From an uncultured Lysobacterales bacterium (GTDB taxonomy: Bacteria > Pseudomonadota > Gammaproteobacteria > Xanthomonadales > SZUA-36), in the NCBI GenBank assembly GCA_937924405.1, contig CALDVW010000088.1, positions 1 to 35,665 on the forward strand: a DNA stretch of 35,665 nucleotides, in the 5' to 3' direction. Below are positions 17,665 to 24,657 of this stretch, one piece after another (the first letter of the stretch is position 1; each line of letters begins with the position of its first letter). The translations under genes were made by a program, and so were the position numbers. The notes under the pieces are model-generated. The model did not search any database. It saw only the letters and a list, made by a program, of their open reading frames with translations, and was not told the origin of the DNA.

Positions 17665-17825
17665 AACTTTTATTCCTTTGCTTCGGTATTTGACGCCGGC
17701 AGACGCCAAATAGTTACTTTGGATTTTGTTTTCAGGTCGTTGTTGGTCCGGATACCCCGATGAAAGAGTAAATCCGGCGGCATGGCAAAAATTCAGAGGT
17801 CATATATACTTCCATGGCATAAAAA

Positions 17826-17839
17826 GGACAATTCTGTCC
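17826..17839. promoter_or_regulatory. Small dyad (GGACA-N4-TGTCC) upstream of the duplicated-domain gene
   Basis: A 5-bp inverted repeat with a 4-bp spacer lies 20 nt before the GTG start at 17859 and 16 nt downstream of a TATACT (17805-17810) that could be a -10. It might be an operator or a weak hairpin. It is too short to be convincing alone. Confidence 0.2.
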
Positions 17840-17858
17840 AATTGAGGAGAGCAACAAC

Positions 17859-18620
17859 GTGAAAAGATATTTATTGACTTCCCTTCTGGCGCTGACCATT
17901 TCGGCCCCTGTCAGCCTGTCGGCGCAGGATGAAAAAGAGGAAAAAGACACTTACATCTACGCCACCTATTTTTACTGTAAGACCGCTACTCAGGACAAGG
18001 CGGATGAGCTGATCAAGAAAAATGCCGCGCCAATTTACGATGCGGCCGTGGACGATGGCACGATCTCGGCGTGGGGGTGGACTTCACATCACACCGGCGG
18101 CAAGTGGCGCAAAATCCAGTATCACATGTCAGACAGCGTAGCCGGATTGCTGGCCGCACAGGAAACCCTGGCCAAGAGAGCGGATGAAGCGGCGGGTGGC
18201 GTTGACGATGGGTTTGCTGAAATCTGCGGCGCACACGACGACTACATCTGGAAAGTCGAAAGTGGCAGTGGCATCACCGACGAACGGGCAAGTGCGGGAC
18301 TATCGGTCTATCACGTGTGCAGTATTGCGAACGAAGAGCGTGCTGACGAGATCGTTGAAAAGATATTCGCGCCTGTCTATGACAAAGCCGTTGCCGATGG
18401 AAAAATCAAATCCTGGGGTTGGTCGTCTCACGTAGTAGGCGGTAAGTACCGGCGGCTTGGCACCATGACTGGCGCAAACTTCGCTGACCTGCTCGAGGCC
18501 AGGGGTGAAATTCTTGACGCAATCTATGGCGATGGAGAAAATGCCGAAGCCAATGAATTCAGCAGCATTTGCGGCTCACACTCAGATTATCTGTGGGAAA
18601 TCCTGCACAATAAATCCTGA
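17859..18620 (+). CDS. Secreted protein of two tandem copies of an unknown ~102-aa domain
   Basis: 253 aa. The start is GTG with GAGGA about 10 nt upstream. Residues 1-22 are a signal peptide ending SLSAQ, so the protein is periplasmic or secreted. The mature part is one domain repeated: copy 1 about 32-133, copy 2 about 148-249. Shared landmarks are ADELIKKNAAPIYDAAVDDG / ADEIVEKIFAPVYDKAVADG, ISAWGWTSHHTGGKWRK / IKSWGWSSHVVGGKYRR, and EICGAHDDYIWKV / SICGSHSDYLWEI. Each copy keeps two Cys (40 and 123; 154 and 238), so each probably has its own disulfide. The pattern of a helix followed by beta strands suggests a ferredoxin-like alpha+beta (dimeric alpha-beta barrel) fold, with the tandem acting as a built-in dimer. 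That fold call is inference, and no function is known to me. Confidence 0.75.
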   Translation: MKRYLLTSLLALTISAPVSLSAQDEKEEKDTYIYATYFYCKTATQDKADELIKKNAAPIYDAAVDDGTISAWGWTSHHTGGKWRKIQYHMSDSVAGLLAAQETLAKRADEAAGGVDDGFAEICGAHDDYIWKVESGSGITDERASAGLSVYHVCSIANEERADEIVEKIFAPVYDKAVADGKIKSWGWSSHVVGGKYRRLGTMTGANFADLLEARGEILDAIYGDGENAEANEFSSICGSHSDYLWEILHNKS

Positions 18621-18637
18621 AGCATTGAAAAATGGCA

Positions 18638-18661
18638 AAGGCCCTGGTTTCCCAGGGCCTT
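18638..18661. terminator. Bidirectional hairpin terminator after the duplicated-domain gene
   Basis: A perfect 10-bp stem AAGGCCCTGG / CCAGGGCCTT (18638-18647 and 18652-18661) with a TTTC loop lies 17 nt past the stop at 18620. On the minus strand the hairpin is followed by TGCCATTTTTC, a better T-run than on the plus strand. It could therefore also stop HMG-CoA reductase transcripts that read through the convergent small gene. Confidence 0.65.
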
Positions 18662-18709
18662 AATCTGTTAAGACAGCTCAATGATTGCCTGGGGCCGCGA
18701 GTCTCCATC

Positions 18710-18715
18710 TATAAT
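18710..18715 (+). promoter_or_regulatory. Consensus TATAAT box close to the 122-aa gene start
   Basis: A perfect TATAAT lies 9 nt before the ATG at 18725, just after the terminator hairpin. The best -35 candidate is TTGCCT (18685-18690) at a long 19-bp spacing. If used, the transcript would begin about 3 nt before the ATG, again nearly leaderless. Confidence 0.4.
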
Positions 18716-18724
18716 ACCGGCGGT

Positions 18725-19093
18725 ATGACCGGCCGATCGATCTCTACAGGCGATTCAGGACTGCAGGCGAACGTTCTGGATCACTCGCGCGAGTTTGTGG
18801 AACTCGTGTACCGGCGTGCGCCCGGTGAATACCGTGCACTGCTGGAGTCAGAGCGCTTTAGCGGGGAACTGGAACAATCCAATAATTTCAATTTCGGCAA
18901 GCTTTACGCTTACGCCGAGTTCATCGTCTTTCGCCGTGAATTCAGGGCAAGGTTTCCCGACGCATCCGGCCCCTCCTGTATCAATACCTTCAGCAGCCTG
19001 TTTTTGAAAAACGACATTTCCATGACCAACCTGGTCGCGTACATGGAAGGGACAGGCGACCGCGAGCAATTGTTCCTGAACCAGCCGCGCTGA
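18725..19093 (+). CDS. Hypothetical protein (122 aa)
   Basis: Not recognised. Soluble and mixed-charge, with no signal peptide or membrane segment. It has aromatic/acidic stretches such as SREFVELVYRRAPGEYRALL and NFGKLYAYAEFIVFRREFRA, probably mostly helical. The open frame begins at 18632, but that ATG lies just before a terminator hairpin, so the first 31 codons would translate the terminator. I prefer the ATG at 18725, which follows a TATAAT box. No Shine-Dalgarno sequence is seen before it. It converges on the HMG-CoA reductase gene with a 4-bp gap. Codon usage looks like that of its neighbours, so I take it as a real gene of unknown role. Confidence 0.55.
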   Translation: MTGRSISTGDSGLQANVLDHSREFVELVYRRAPGEYRALLESERFSGELEQSNNFNFGKLYAYAEFIVFRREFRARFPDASGPSCINTFSSLFLKNDISMTNLVAYMEGTGDREQLFLNQPR

Positions 19094-19097
19094 CTGG

Positions 19098-20669
19098 TCA
19101 GGGTATTTTGGCCGCTCCGGGATCATTACGCCCGTACTGGTCGTGACTGGAAACCCAATCCAGCGATGAAATTGCCGCCGCCAGGGAGATTTCACCCGCC
19201 AATACGGTTCCGGCTACGATTTCGGCGAACTTGTATACCTTGCCGACGCCGTAACAACCCATCGCTGCGAGCGATTCCTTCTGCGTGGGCAGTCCCGTGC
19301 CCCCACCGCAGGTGGCCACGATCATGGAAGGCAGGGTAATTGAGAAATACAGGTCCTTATCCGCAGTGAGTTCCGAGTAGATGATCCCGGCCGAGGACTC
19401 CGCGACATTGGCCACGTCCTGTCCGGTGGCGAGGAAAATCGCAGTGATTGCATTGGCCGAATGGCAGCCGTTGTTGTTGGCGCCGGATAGCATTGATCCG
19501 ACGGTAGCGGCCTTGTAATGCTGATAGACCGACTCGGTGTCAGCATCCATGATGTCGAGCAGGGCTTCGCGCTTGATGACCGCCTCGGCAGTGACGCGTT
19601 TTCCGCGGGTGCGCATGATGTTGATCATTGAAGATTTCTTGTCGGTTGCGAAGTTGGATTCCAGGAAGAATTTCTGGATTTCTACTTCATCGCAGTTCTG
19701 TAAAATCCAGTTGCAGGCTGCAAATGTCGCCTTGCCAACCATGTTCATGCCTGCTGCATCTCCGGTTTTGAAGTTGAAACGCAGGAAAGCAAATTTGTTT
19801 GAAAGGTAATAGTCGATGTATTTCAGCTGTACGAATGGATCAGTAGCTTCCGCGGCAATGCGGATTTCCGCGGTTTTTTCGACGATCCAGTCGGCAAAGC
19901 GGCGAGCCGATCCGGCGTCTTCAAAAATAAAAACCGGGGCCCTTTGCATATTGTCACCCACCACTGCGCACTTGACGCCACCGCTGCGGTGCAACACCTT
20001 CATACCCCGGTTATACGATGCAACCAGTGTGCCTTCGCTGCACGCAAGCGGCACATAGAATTCCCCCTGGGCGTGCTCGCCGTCGACCATCAGGGGGCCG
20101 GCAAAACCAAGCGGGACCTGTGCTGCGCCGGTAAAGTGTTCGATGTTTCCCTGCGTGACATGCGGGTCAAATGAATAACTCGAAATATGGGTTAGTTCCG
20201 CACCGGTCTGTTCATGAATGAACGCCTGCCGCGTTTTGATGATTTCATCGCTGTAATCATCCTCGGGGTCCCGCGGTACGGTGCCCGGTAATCTCTCTCC
20301 CGTTTTCAGGGCATCCCGGACTTCCAGTTTCAGTTGGCCAAAGGGCGGGGCGTCAAATACAACCCGGACGTCGTGCTGACCCGGCTCCAGCGGATCGACA
20401 TCAAGAAAGAAATCGAGCCGGGCGCCCAGTGGAAAATCGATCGGCTCCCCGGAACTGATCTCGCTGATGGGAAAAGCAGCACTGCCATCACAGGAAATAC
20501 GGGTCAGGTCGTCGGGGATCACCTGTCCATCTATGGCAATGTGTGAAACTTGCCGTAAAGCCGCCGGGCTGAGTCGGTTCTTGACAGAAAAACGAACGGC
20601 TCCATCCGCATTACGCAGGCTGGTCCTGTTGTAGAGTTTTCCCAGAATGGATTTTGGAATGAATTTCAT
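19098..20669 (-). CDS. Hydroxymethylglutaryl-CoA reductase with an extra N-terminal domain
   Basis: 523 aa. It reduces HMG-CoA to mevalonate with NAD(P)H, or runs in reverse for mevalonate catabolism. The catalytic part is about 140-523. The four catalytic residues can be placed: Glu177 (NIEHFTGAAQVPLGFAGPL), Lys344 (ATDKKSSMINI), Asp418 (GQDVANVAESS) and a C-terminal His509 (WVSSHDQYG). The cofactor segment GDAAGMNM (303-310) and TCGGGTGLPTQKE are also present. Residues 1-130 are a beta-rich domain outside the usual bacterial enzyme. They remind me of DUF6379/C-glycoside deglycosidase beta-subunit-like domains (tentative). No membrane helices are seen. I chose the ATG at 20669, preceded by GAGAGAG. 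No other mevalonate-pathway gene is in the window. Confidence 0.93.
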   Translation of the reverse strand: MKFIPKSILGKLYNRTSLRNADGAVRFSVKNRLSPAALRQVSHIAIDGQVIPDDLTRISCDGSAAFPISEISSGEPIDFPLGARLDFFLDVDPLEPGQHDVRVVFDAPPFGQLKLEVRDALKTGERLPGTVPRDPEDDYSDEIIKTRQAFIHEQTGAELTHISSYSFDPHVTQGNIEHFTGAAQVPLGFAGPLMVDGEHAQGEFYVPLACSEGTLVASYNRGMKVLHRSGGVKCAVVGDNMQRAPVFIFEDAGSARRFADWIVEKTAEIRIAAEATDPFVQLKYIDYYLSNKFAFLRFNFKTGDAAGMNMVGKATFAACNWILQNCDEVEIQKFFLESNFATDKKSSMINIMRTRGKRVTAEAVIKREALLDIMDADTESVYQHYKAATVGSMLSGANNNGCHSANAITAIFLATGQDVANVAESSAGIIYSELTADKDLYFSITLPSMIVATCGGGTGLPTQKESLAAMGCYGVGKVYKFAEIVAGTVLAGEISLAAAISSLDWVSSHDQYGRNDPGAAKIP

Positions 20670-20710
20670 CTTCGCTCTCTCGCCATGAGGGCCGCGATGA
20701 AAAGCATACG

Positions 20711-20726
20711 GCACCGTGTGGTGCCT
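20711..20726. terminator. GC-rich hairpin between the DUF5706 gene and HMG-CoA reductase
   Basis: GGCACC-GTGT-GGTGCC forms a 6-bp stem with a 4-nt loop. On the minus strand it follows the DUF5706 stop by about 30 nt and is followed by GTATGCTTTT, so it may be a weak terminator. It also lies about 40 nt before the HMG-CoA reductase ATG and might act as an operator or leader hairpin. Confidence 0.35.
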
Positions 20727-20757
20727 GGCATTGACCTATCGCAAGGTCTTTTACTTC

Positions 20758-21375
20758 TTAACTGTGCGGGGCAGTCTGCAGAATCCAGACAAATACGCCG
20801 ATGTAGGATAAAACACCCAGAATCAGGGCCAGCATGAAACTCGTGTAGGCCACTTTCAGCAGGGCGAACTTTTTCCTGAGCACGGAACCCAGGCCGTACA
20901 GGTTCCGGATCATGGTTTCATAAACAACATTCTTTTCATGAATCAGGTCGATCATGCCATCCGTGAATTCGTCCTCGGTCAGGTTGGCGAAATCGCCGAA
21001 AAACAGGATATTGCCCCCGCTGTGCTCGAGGTCTCTCAGCGTGATGTGTTTGGTTTGAACCCGGGGCCGGGCAGCGAGAATGGCATATATAATGGAAACC
21101 AGCGTGCCGAGCAGGAAGACCGTGGTGGGCAGCAGCAACCAGATGTTGGCATCCAGCTTGGGGGCCACGGCTGCAATGATGATCGAGATGATGATTCCGT
21201 TGATGCTGATCATCATGTTGGCCTTGTTATCGGCCAGGCCCGTCAGGTCCATCTGCACCCGGTAGGCACTGCGAAACAGGGTTTCCACTCCGCGCGCGGT
21301 GCCTAAACCCTTACCTTTCAAGGCCTCTGCGGCTCTCTTTACATGGGATTCAGCGTCGTGAGTATGCTTGTTCAT
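20758..21375 (-). CDS. DUF5706 / Pycsar effector (PycTM)-like membrane protein
   Basis: 205 aa from the ATG at 21375. A TTG 4 codons upstream (21387) is an alternative start, and neither has a clear RBS. Layout: soluble N-terminus (about 1-45), the family block TGLADNKANMMISINGIIIS leading into helix 1 (about 50-70), helix 2 (about 76-98), a soluble middle segment and a third helix near the C-terminus (about 172-195). This matches DUF5706, whose members include PycTM, the membrane effector of Pycsar anti-phage defence that is switched on by cCMP or cUMP and disrupts the inner membrane. No cyclase or HD-domain gene lies beside it. Neighbours are cardiolipin synthase and HMG-CoA reductase on the same strand, so a defence role is inference. 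Confidence 0.72.
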   Translation of the reverse strand: MNKHTHDAESHVKRAAEALKGKGLGTARGVETLFRSAYRVQMDLTGLADNKANMMISINGIIISIIIAAVAPKLDANIWLLLPTTVFLLGTLVSIIYAILAARPRVQTKHITLRDLEHSGGNILFFGDFANLTEDEFTDGMIDLIHEKNVVYETMIRNLYGLGSVLRKKFALLKVAYTSFMLALILGVLSYIGVFVWILQTAPHS

Positions 21376-21556
21376 AATGGTTTTCAACCCGGCACTATGG
21401 CGTCATTCGACACTGCACATTCTATAACTATCCTGAAGAATTTTCCGTTGTAATCAACTGTTTTAAAATTTACCGAACCATGATGCGCTCGTCGCGGACT
21501 GGTAAAAACTGGATTTAGTTATGGATAGAACAAAATAGCGATAACCTACCCTGGCC

Positions 21557-22954
21557 TTAAAGATAGGGGGAGAACAATGCCGCGGCACCGTCCCGCAGGC
21601 GAGCCAGAGTGCGGCGGCTTTGTAACCGTTCAGGCGTGAAGGCATTGCAATGGGCCACGACTTCCTCGAAATGCGAGCTCAATTCGAGATTGATCTTCTG
21701 GTCAAACACTTCGATTCCCAATTCAAAATTCAGGCGCAGGCTGCGTGGATCCAGGTTGCTCGAGCCCAGCAGGGTGTAATCATCGTCAACGATAATACAT
21801 TTGCTGTGTGCGAATGGCGGAGGCCGCTGGTAGATGCGCACTCCGGCCTGCAGCATTTCGGCCATGTTGTGCTGCAGCGCCCATTGCACCAGTGGCCAGT
21901 TGTTTTTTTCCGGAATCATAACCCGGACATCGACACCGGAAAGCGCCGCAGCCTGCAGGCAACCCATGATTTGTCGTTCCGGCAAAAAGTAAGGCGTCAT
22001 GATCCAGGCACGCCGGCGCGCATTCGATATGGCGCCCATGATAACCAGCATCAGCGAGTCGAGATTTTCATCAGGCCCATCAGAAATCAACCGGCAGCGG
22101 GCTGAACCGCTGTTTTTGTGAGTGCCTGTCCAGGTCTCCAGATCATTGCCCTTTGAGAACTTCCAATCTTCGGCAAACAAGCGGACGCAGTCAGCGGTTA
22201 GTGGCCCATCGAAGCTAAAATGTAAATCGCTGGCGCGATGCGACGAAGGGCCGTTCACCAACTGGCGGTCGCCAATATTCATGCCGCCGGCAAATGACAC
22301 CCTGCGATCCACGATCAGGAGCTTGCGGTGGGTACGGAGGTTAATGCTGAAACTCGGCGGAATCAGCCGCAGCGGCATGAAGCGTCGGAATGGGAGCTGA
22401 TAGCGCTTCAATTCCCTGATTATGGTCGGCAGGCTGTAACGAATACCCACGTCGTCGACAAGCACGCAGATTGTGCAACCCCGGTTGCGGGCGGCGGCGA
22501 GCTTTTTAACGAATCGGCGCCCGGTTTCATCGTTATCGAATATGTAGCTGCTCAGCAGAATTTCCCTGCGCGCGGAATCGATGGCTTCGAGCATCGGCGG
22601 GTAGGCTTCTTCCCCATTGTAGAAGGTCATGACGTGATTCCCCGGGATCAGCTTGCTCCCGGTAACATTGAAGCCGGGCCTGCTCATCGAGGCGCCTTCA
22701 ATCGTTTTTTCCGGCCAGAGTGCCTGCCCGGGCCCCGGGTCTGAATCCTGGGAGATACGCTGCGCCTTGCGCTGAACGCGGTTAACCCCGAATAGCGCGT
22801 ACAGTAACGCACCCGCGATGGGGAAAACGATGATCAGGCCCAGCCAGCCAAAAGCGGCCCGCGAATTGCGCTTGTACAGCAGCACGTGAATTCCGGCCAC
22901 CCAGGCGACGACCAGGTACAGGGTAATGAAGGAAAACAGGTTTTCGGGCAACAT
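21557..22954 (-). CDS. cls: Cardiolipin synthase (ClsA-type, phospholipase D superfamily)
   Basis: 465-aa inner-membrane enzyme that joins two phosphatidylglycerols to make cardiolipin and glycerol. Two N-terminal helices (about 5-25 and 35-57) form the PLDc_N region. Two HKD motifs follow: HRKLLIVDRRVSFAGGMNIGD, given here only by its key residues His, Lys and Asp, and HSKCIIVDDDYTLLGSSN with LDPRS after it. Length and order match ClsA of E. coli. It is the first of three minus-strand genes, followed by the DUF5706 gene after 181 bp. A perfect 24-bp palindrome lies 5 bp upstream of its ATG (22960-22983) and may control it. Confidence 0.93.
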   Translation of the reverse strand: MLPENLFSFITLYLVVAWVAGIHVLLYKRNSRAAFGWLGLIIVFPIAGALLYALFGVNRVQRKAQRISQDSDPGPGQALWPEKTIEGASMSRPGFNVTGSKLIPGNHVMTFYNGEEAYPPMLEAIDSARREILLSSYIFDNDETGRRFVKKLAAARNRGCTICVLVDDVGIRYSLPTIIRELKRYQLPFRRFMPLRLIPPSFSINLRTHRKLLIVDRRVSFAGGMNIGDRQLVNGPSSHRASDLHFSFDGPLTADCVRLFAEDWKFSKGNDLETWTGTHKNSGSARCRLISDGPDENLDSLMLVIMGAISNARRRAWIMTPYFLPERQIMGCLQAAALSGVDVRVMIPEKNNWPLVQWALQHNMAEMLQAGVRIYQRPPPFAHSKCIIVDDDYTLLGSSNLDPRSLRLNFELGIEVFDQKINLELSSHFEEVVAHCNAFTPERLQSRRTLARLRDGAAALFSPYL

Positions 22955-22959
22955 GGGAT

Positions 22960-22983
22960 CAGTCCATTCTAATGAATGGACTG
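22960..22983. promoter_or_regulatory. Perfect 24-bp palindrome just upstream of the cls start
   Basis: CAGTCCATTC-TAAT-GAATGGACTG: two perfect 10-bp arms around 4 nt, five bases before the cls ATG. In the cls mRNA it would be a 10-bp hairpin covering the place where a ribosome-binding site should be. As DNA it would be a dyad operator. Either reading implies control of cls expression. Confidence 0.55.
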
Positions 22984-23178
22984 GTTTTGCACTACTACTC
23001 TTACCTTCCGGAGTATTGCCGCCTTGCCGTCCGGGTCTGCAGCATCGAGAGCATCAGACAGGTCAGGTTGCGCTTTTCACCAGGGCTTTGCGGATGGAGT
23101 GTTAGCACATGATGGATTCGAGGTGCTTTTTATTTAAAAAACCGAGCCATCGTGCGGAGTTCCGAATATCATGTAGGG

Positions 23179-24039
23179 ATGAAAAAATGCGCCTTCCTGA
23201 GCCTCGAAGAAAGGGGCGGTTTCGTCATTGATGACGAGCATGCCATCGATCCTCTGGCGGATCTCGGCTGGCAGGTTTCGACGGTTTCCTGGAGGCAGAC
23301 TGATACCGCCTGGAGCGATTTCGACGCCGTCATCGTCCGCTCGACCTGGGATTACTGGAACGATGTACCCTGTTTTCTGGACACCCTGGCGGATATTAAC
23401 CGGCAAACCCACCTCGCGAACCCGCTGGATGTCATCCACTGGAACCTGGCTAAAACCTATTTGCAGGATCTGGAGGGCAAAGGCATTGGTATCGTTCCAA
23501 CCTGTTGGCCGGACGCCCTGACCGCTGGTTCTATCGCTGCATACTTTAACCGGTTGGATACGGAAGAACTGGTTGTTAAGCCGGTGATTGGAGCCAACGG
23601 AGAAGATGCGTACCGGGTATTACGATCAGATTCCGCTGAACGCCTGGAAAGGATCGCGGCAAATTTCCGGGGCCGGGAATGCATGGTTCAGCAGTTTATG
23701 CCGCGTATTCTGGACGAGGGCGAATATTCACTGTTCTTTTTCAATGGTGCGTTCAGTCACGCCATCCTCAAGGTGCCTGCAAAGTCCGAGTTTCGTTCAC
23801 AGGAAGAACGGGGAGCGAAAATCGGATGGGTCAAGCCGCCGGAAAGGTTACTCGCCCGTGGCCGCGAGGCGCTGGAGGCTATAGCGGGACCGCTTCTTTA
23901 TGCACGTATCGATTTTGTACGGGATGCCAGGGACGACTTCGTGGTCATGGAGTTGGAATTGATCGAGCCGTCGATGTATCTGCGCACGGAGCCGGCGGCA
24001 CCCTCCAGGTTTGCCCGGGCCATCGACGACTGGTTCTGA
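23179..24039 (+). CDS. ATP-grasp-fold ligase (RimK/DcsG-like), substrate unknown
   Basis: 286 aa from the ATG at 23179 (MKKCAFLSLEE), where family homology begins. A GTG at 23152 would add nine residues without family resemblance. The N-terminal part carries the recurring segments VIRSTWDYW and NPLDVIHWNLAKTYL of this group. The ATP-grasp core includes ELVVKPVIGANGEDAYRV (Lys and the glycine-containing loop) and the metal-binding end VVMELELIEPSMYL (Glu residues). Such enzymes make an amide or similar bond through an acyl-phosphate, but the substrates of this group are unknown to me. It is divergent from cls across 224 bp where, apart from the palindrome, I see nothing. Its stop abuts the convergent lipoprotein gene without a gap. 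Confidence 0.82.
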   Translation: MKKCAFLSLEERGGFVIDDEHAIDPLADLGWQVSTVSWRQTDTAWSDFDAVIVRSTWDYWNDVPCFLDTLADINRQTHLANPLDVIHWNLAKTYLQDLEGKGIGIVPTCWPDALTAGSIAAYFNRLDTEELVVKPVIGANGEDAYRVLRSDSAERLERIAANFRGRECMVQQFMPRILDEGEYSLFFFNGAFSHAILKVPAKSEFRSQEERGAKIGWVKPPERLLARGREALEAIAGPLLYARIDFVRDARDDFVVMELELIEPSMYLRTEPAAPSRFARAIDDWF

Positions 24040-24657
24040 CTACCGCAGGGCCCCGTCTATCGCCAGCCGCAGATGGGCTGCCCAATAAGGCGCCTTGCGG
24101 GCCGCTTTCTGATAATGCTTCATGTCCTCGACCGCCAGGGCAGGATTTGCCGGTCCGGCTTTTTCCGGCAGGGAGAAATTACTGAAAACGGCACGCCCTG
24201 TCTGGTCGACCAGAAACAGGCCGGGCGTTCCCTTTACTCCCCAAAGCTGCGCCACCGAATCACTCTCGGGGAACAGGCGGAAGTCGAAACCACGATTGCT
24301 GATATATTCCGCGGGATCTTCATCTTCCCTGAAATTCAGCGCCAGCACATCGATCCTGCCATCGTACTCATCGACGATGCTTTGCAGATGCGGCATCAAG
24401 GCCTTGCAATACGGGCACCAGCTTGCCCAGAAAAGAACGATGGTAGGACCCTTGAGATCGGCGGGGTAGTCAATTTCCAGTCCGCTGGAATCCTCCAGCT
24501 GAAAAGCCGGAGTCTGCCAGTCCATCGTGGCTTCAGTAGAATGCGGTTTGCATGAGGCCAGCACGAGCGAAGCGGCAATTGCCAGGAAAACCGTCAGGAA
24601 TTTATTCAGATTGAATGGGTTCACCTGAATGGTGACCGGAATTCTGCCAAAAATCAT
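24040..24657 (-). CDS. TlpA/ResA-like thioredoxin-fold lipoprotein
   Basis: 205 aa. The N-terminal hydrophobic stretch ends in a lipobox (LASC, Cys36). The residue after Cys is Lys, which favours outer-membrane sorting. The thioredoxin domain carries the redox site FWASWCPYC (Cys80 and Cys83) and the cis-Pro segment GVKGTPGLFLVD. The protein should act in the periplasm as a disulfide reductase or exchange protein, as TlpA and ResA do. Its start overlaps the stop of the large BNR-repeat gene as ATGA (24654-24657), so the two are translated together and the lipoprotein may keep that protein's cysteines in order. The spare tail of about 30 residues after the thioredoxin fold has no recognisable function. 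Confidence 0.86.
   Translation of the reverse strand: MIFGRIPVTIQVNPFNLNKFLTVFLAIAASLVLASCKPHSTEATMDWQTPAFQLEDSSGLEIDYPADLKGPTIVLFWASWCPYCKALMPHLQSIVDEYDGRIDVLALNFREDEDPAEYISNRGFDFRLFPESDSVAQLWGVKGTPGLFLVDQTGRAVFSNFSLPEKAGPANPALAVEDMKHYQKAARKAPYWAAHLRLAIDGALR

Noticed and set aside
18632-18724. Earlier start of the 122-aa gene
   Set aside because: It would translate the terminator hairpin at 18638-18661. The TATAAT box at 18710 lies downstream of that start.
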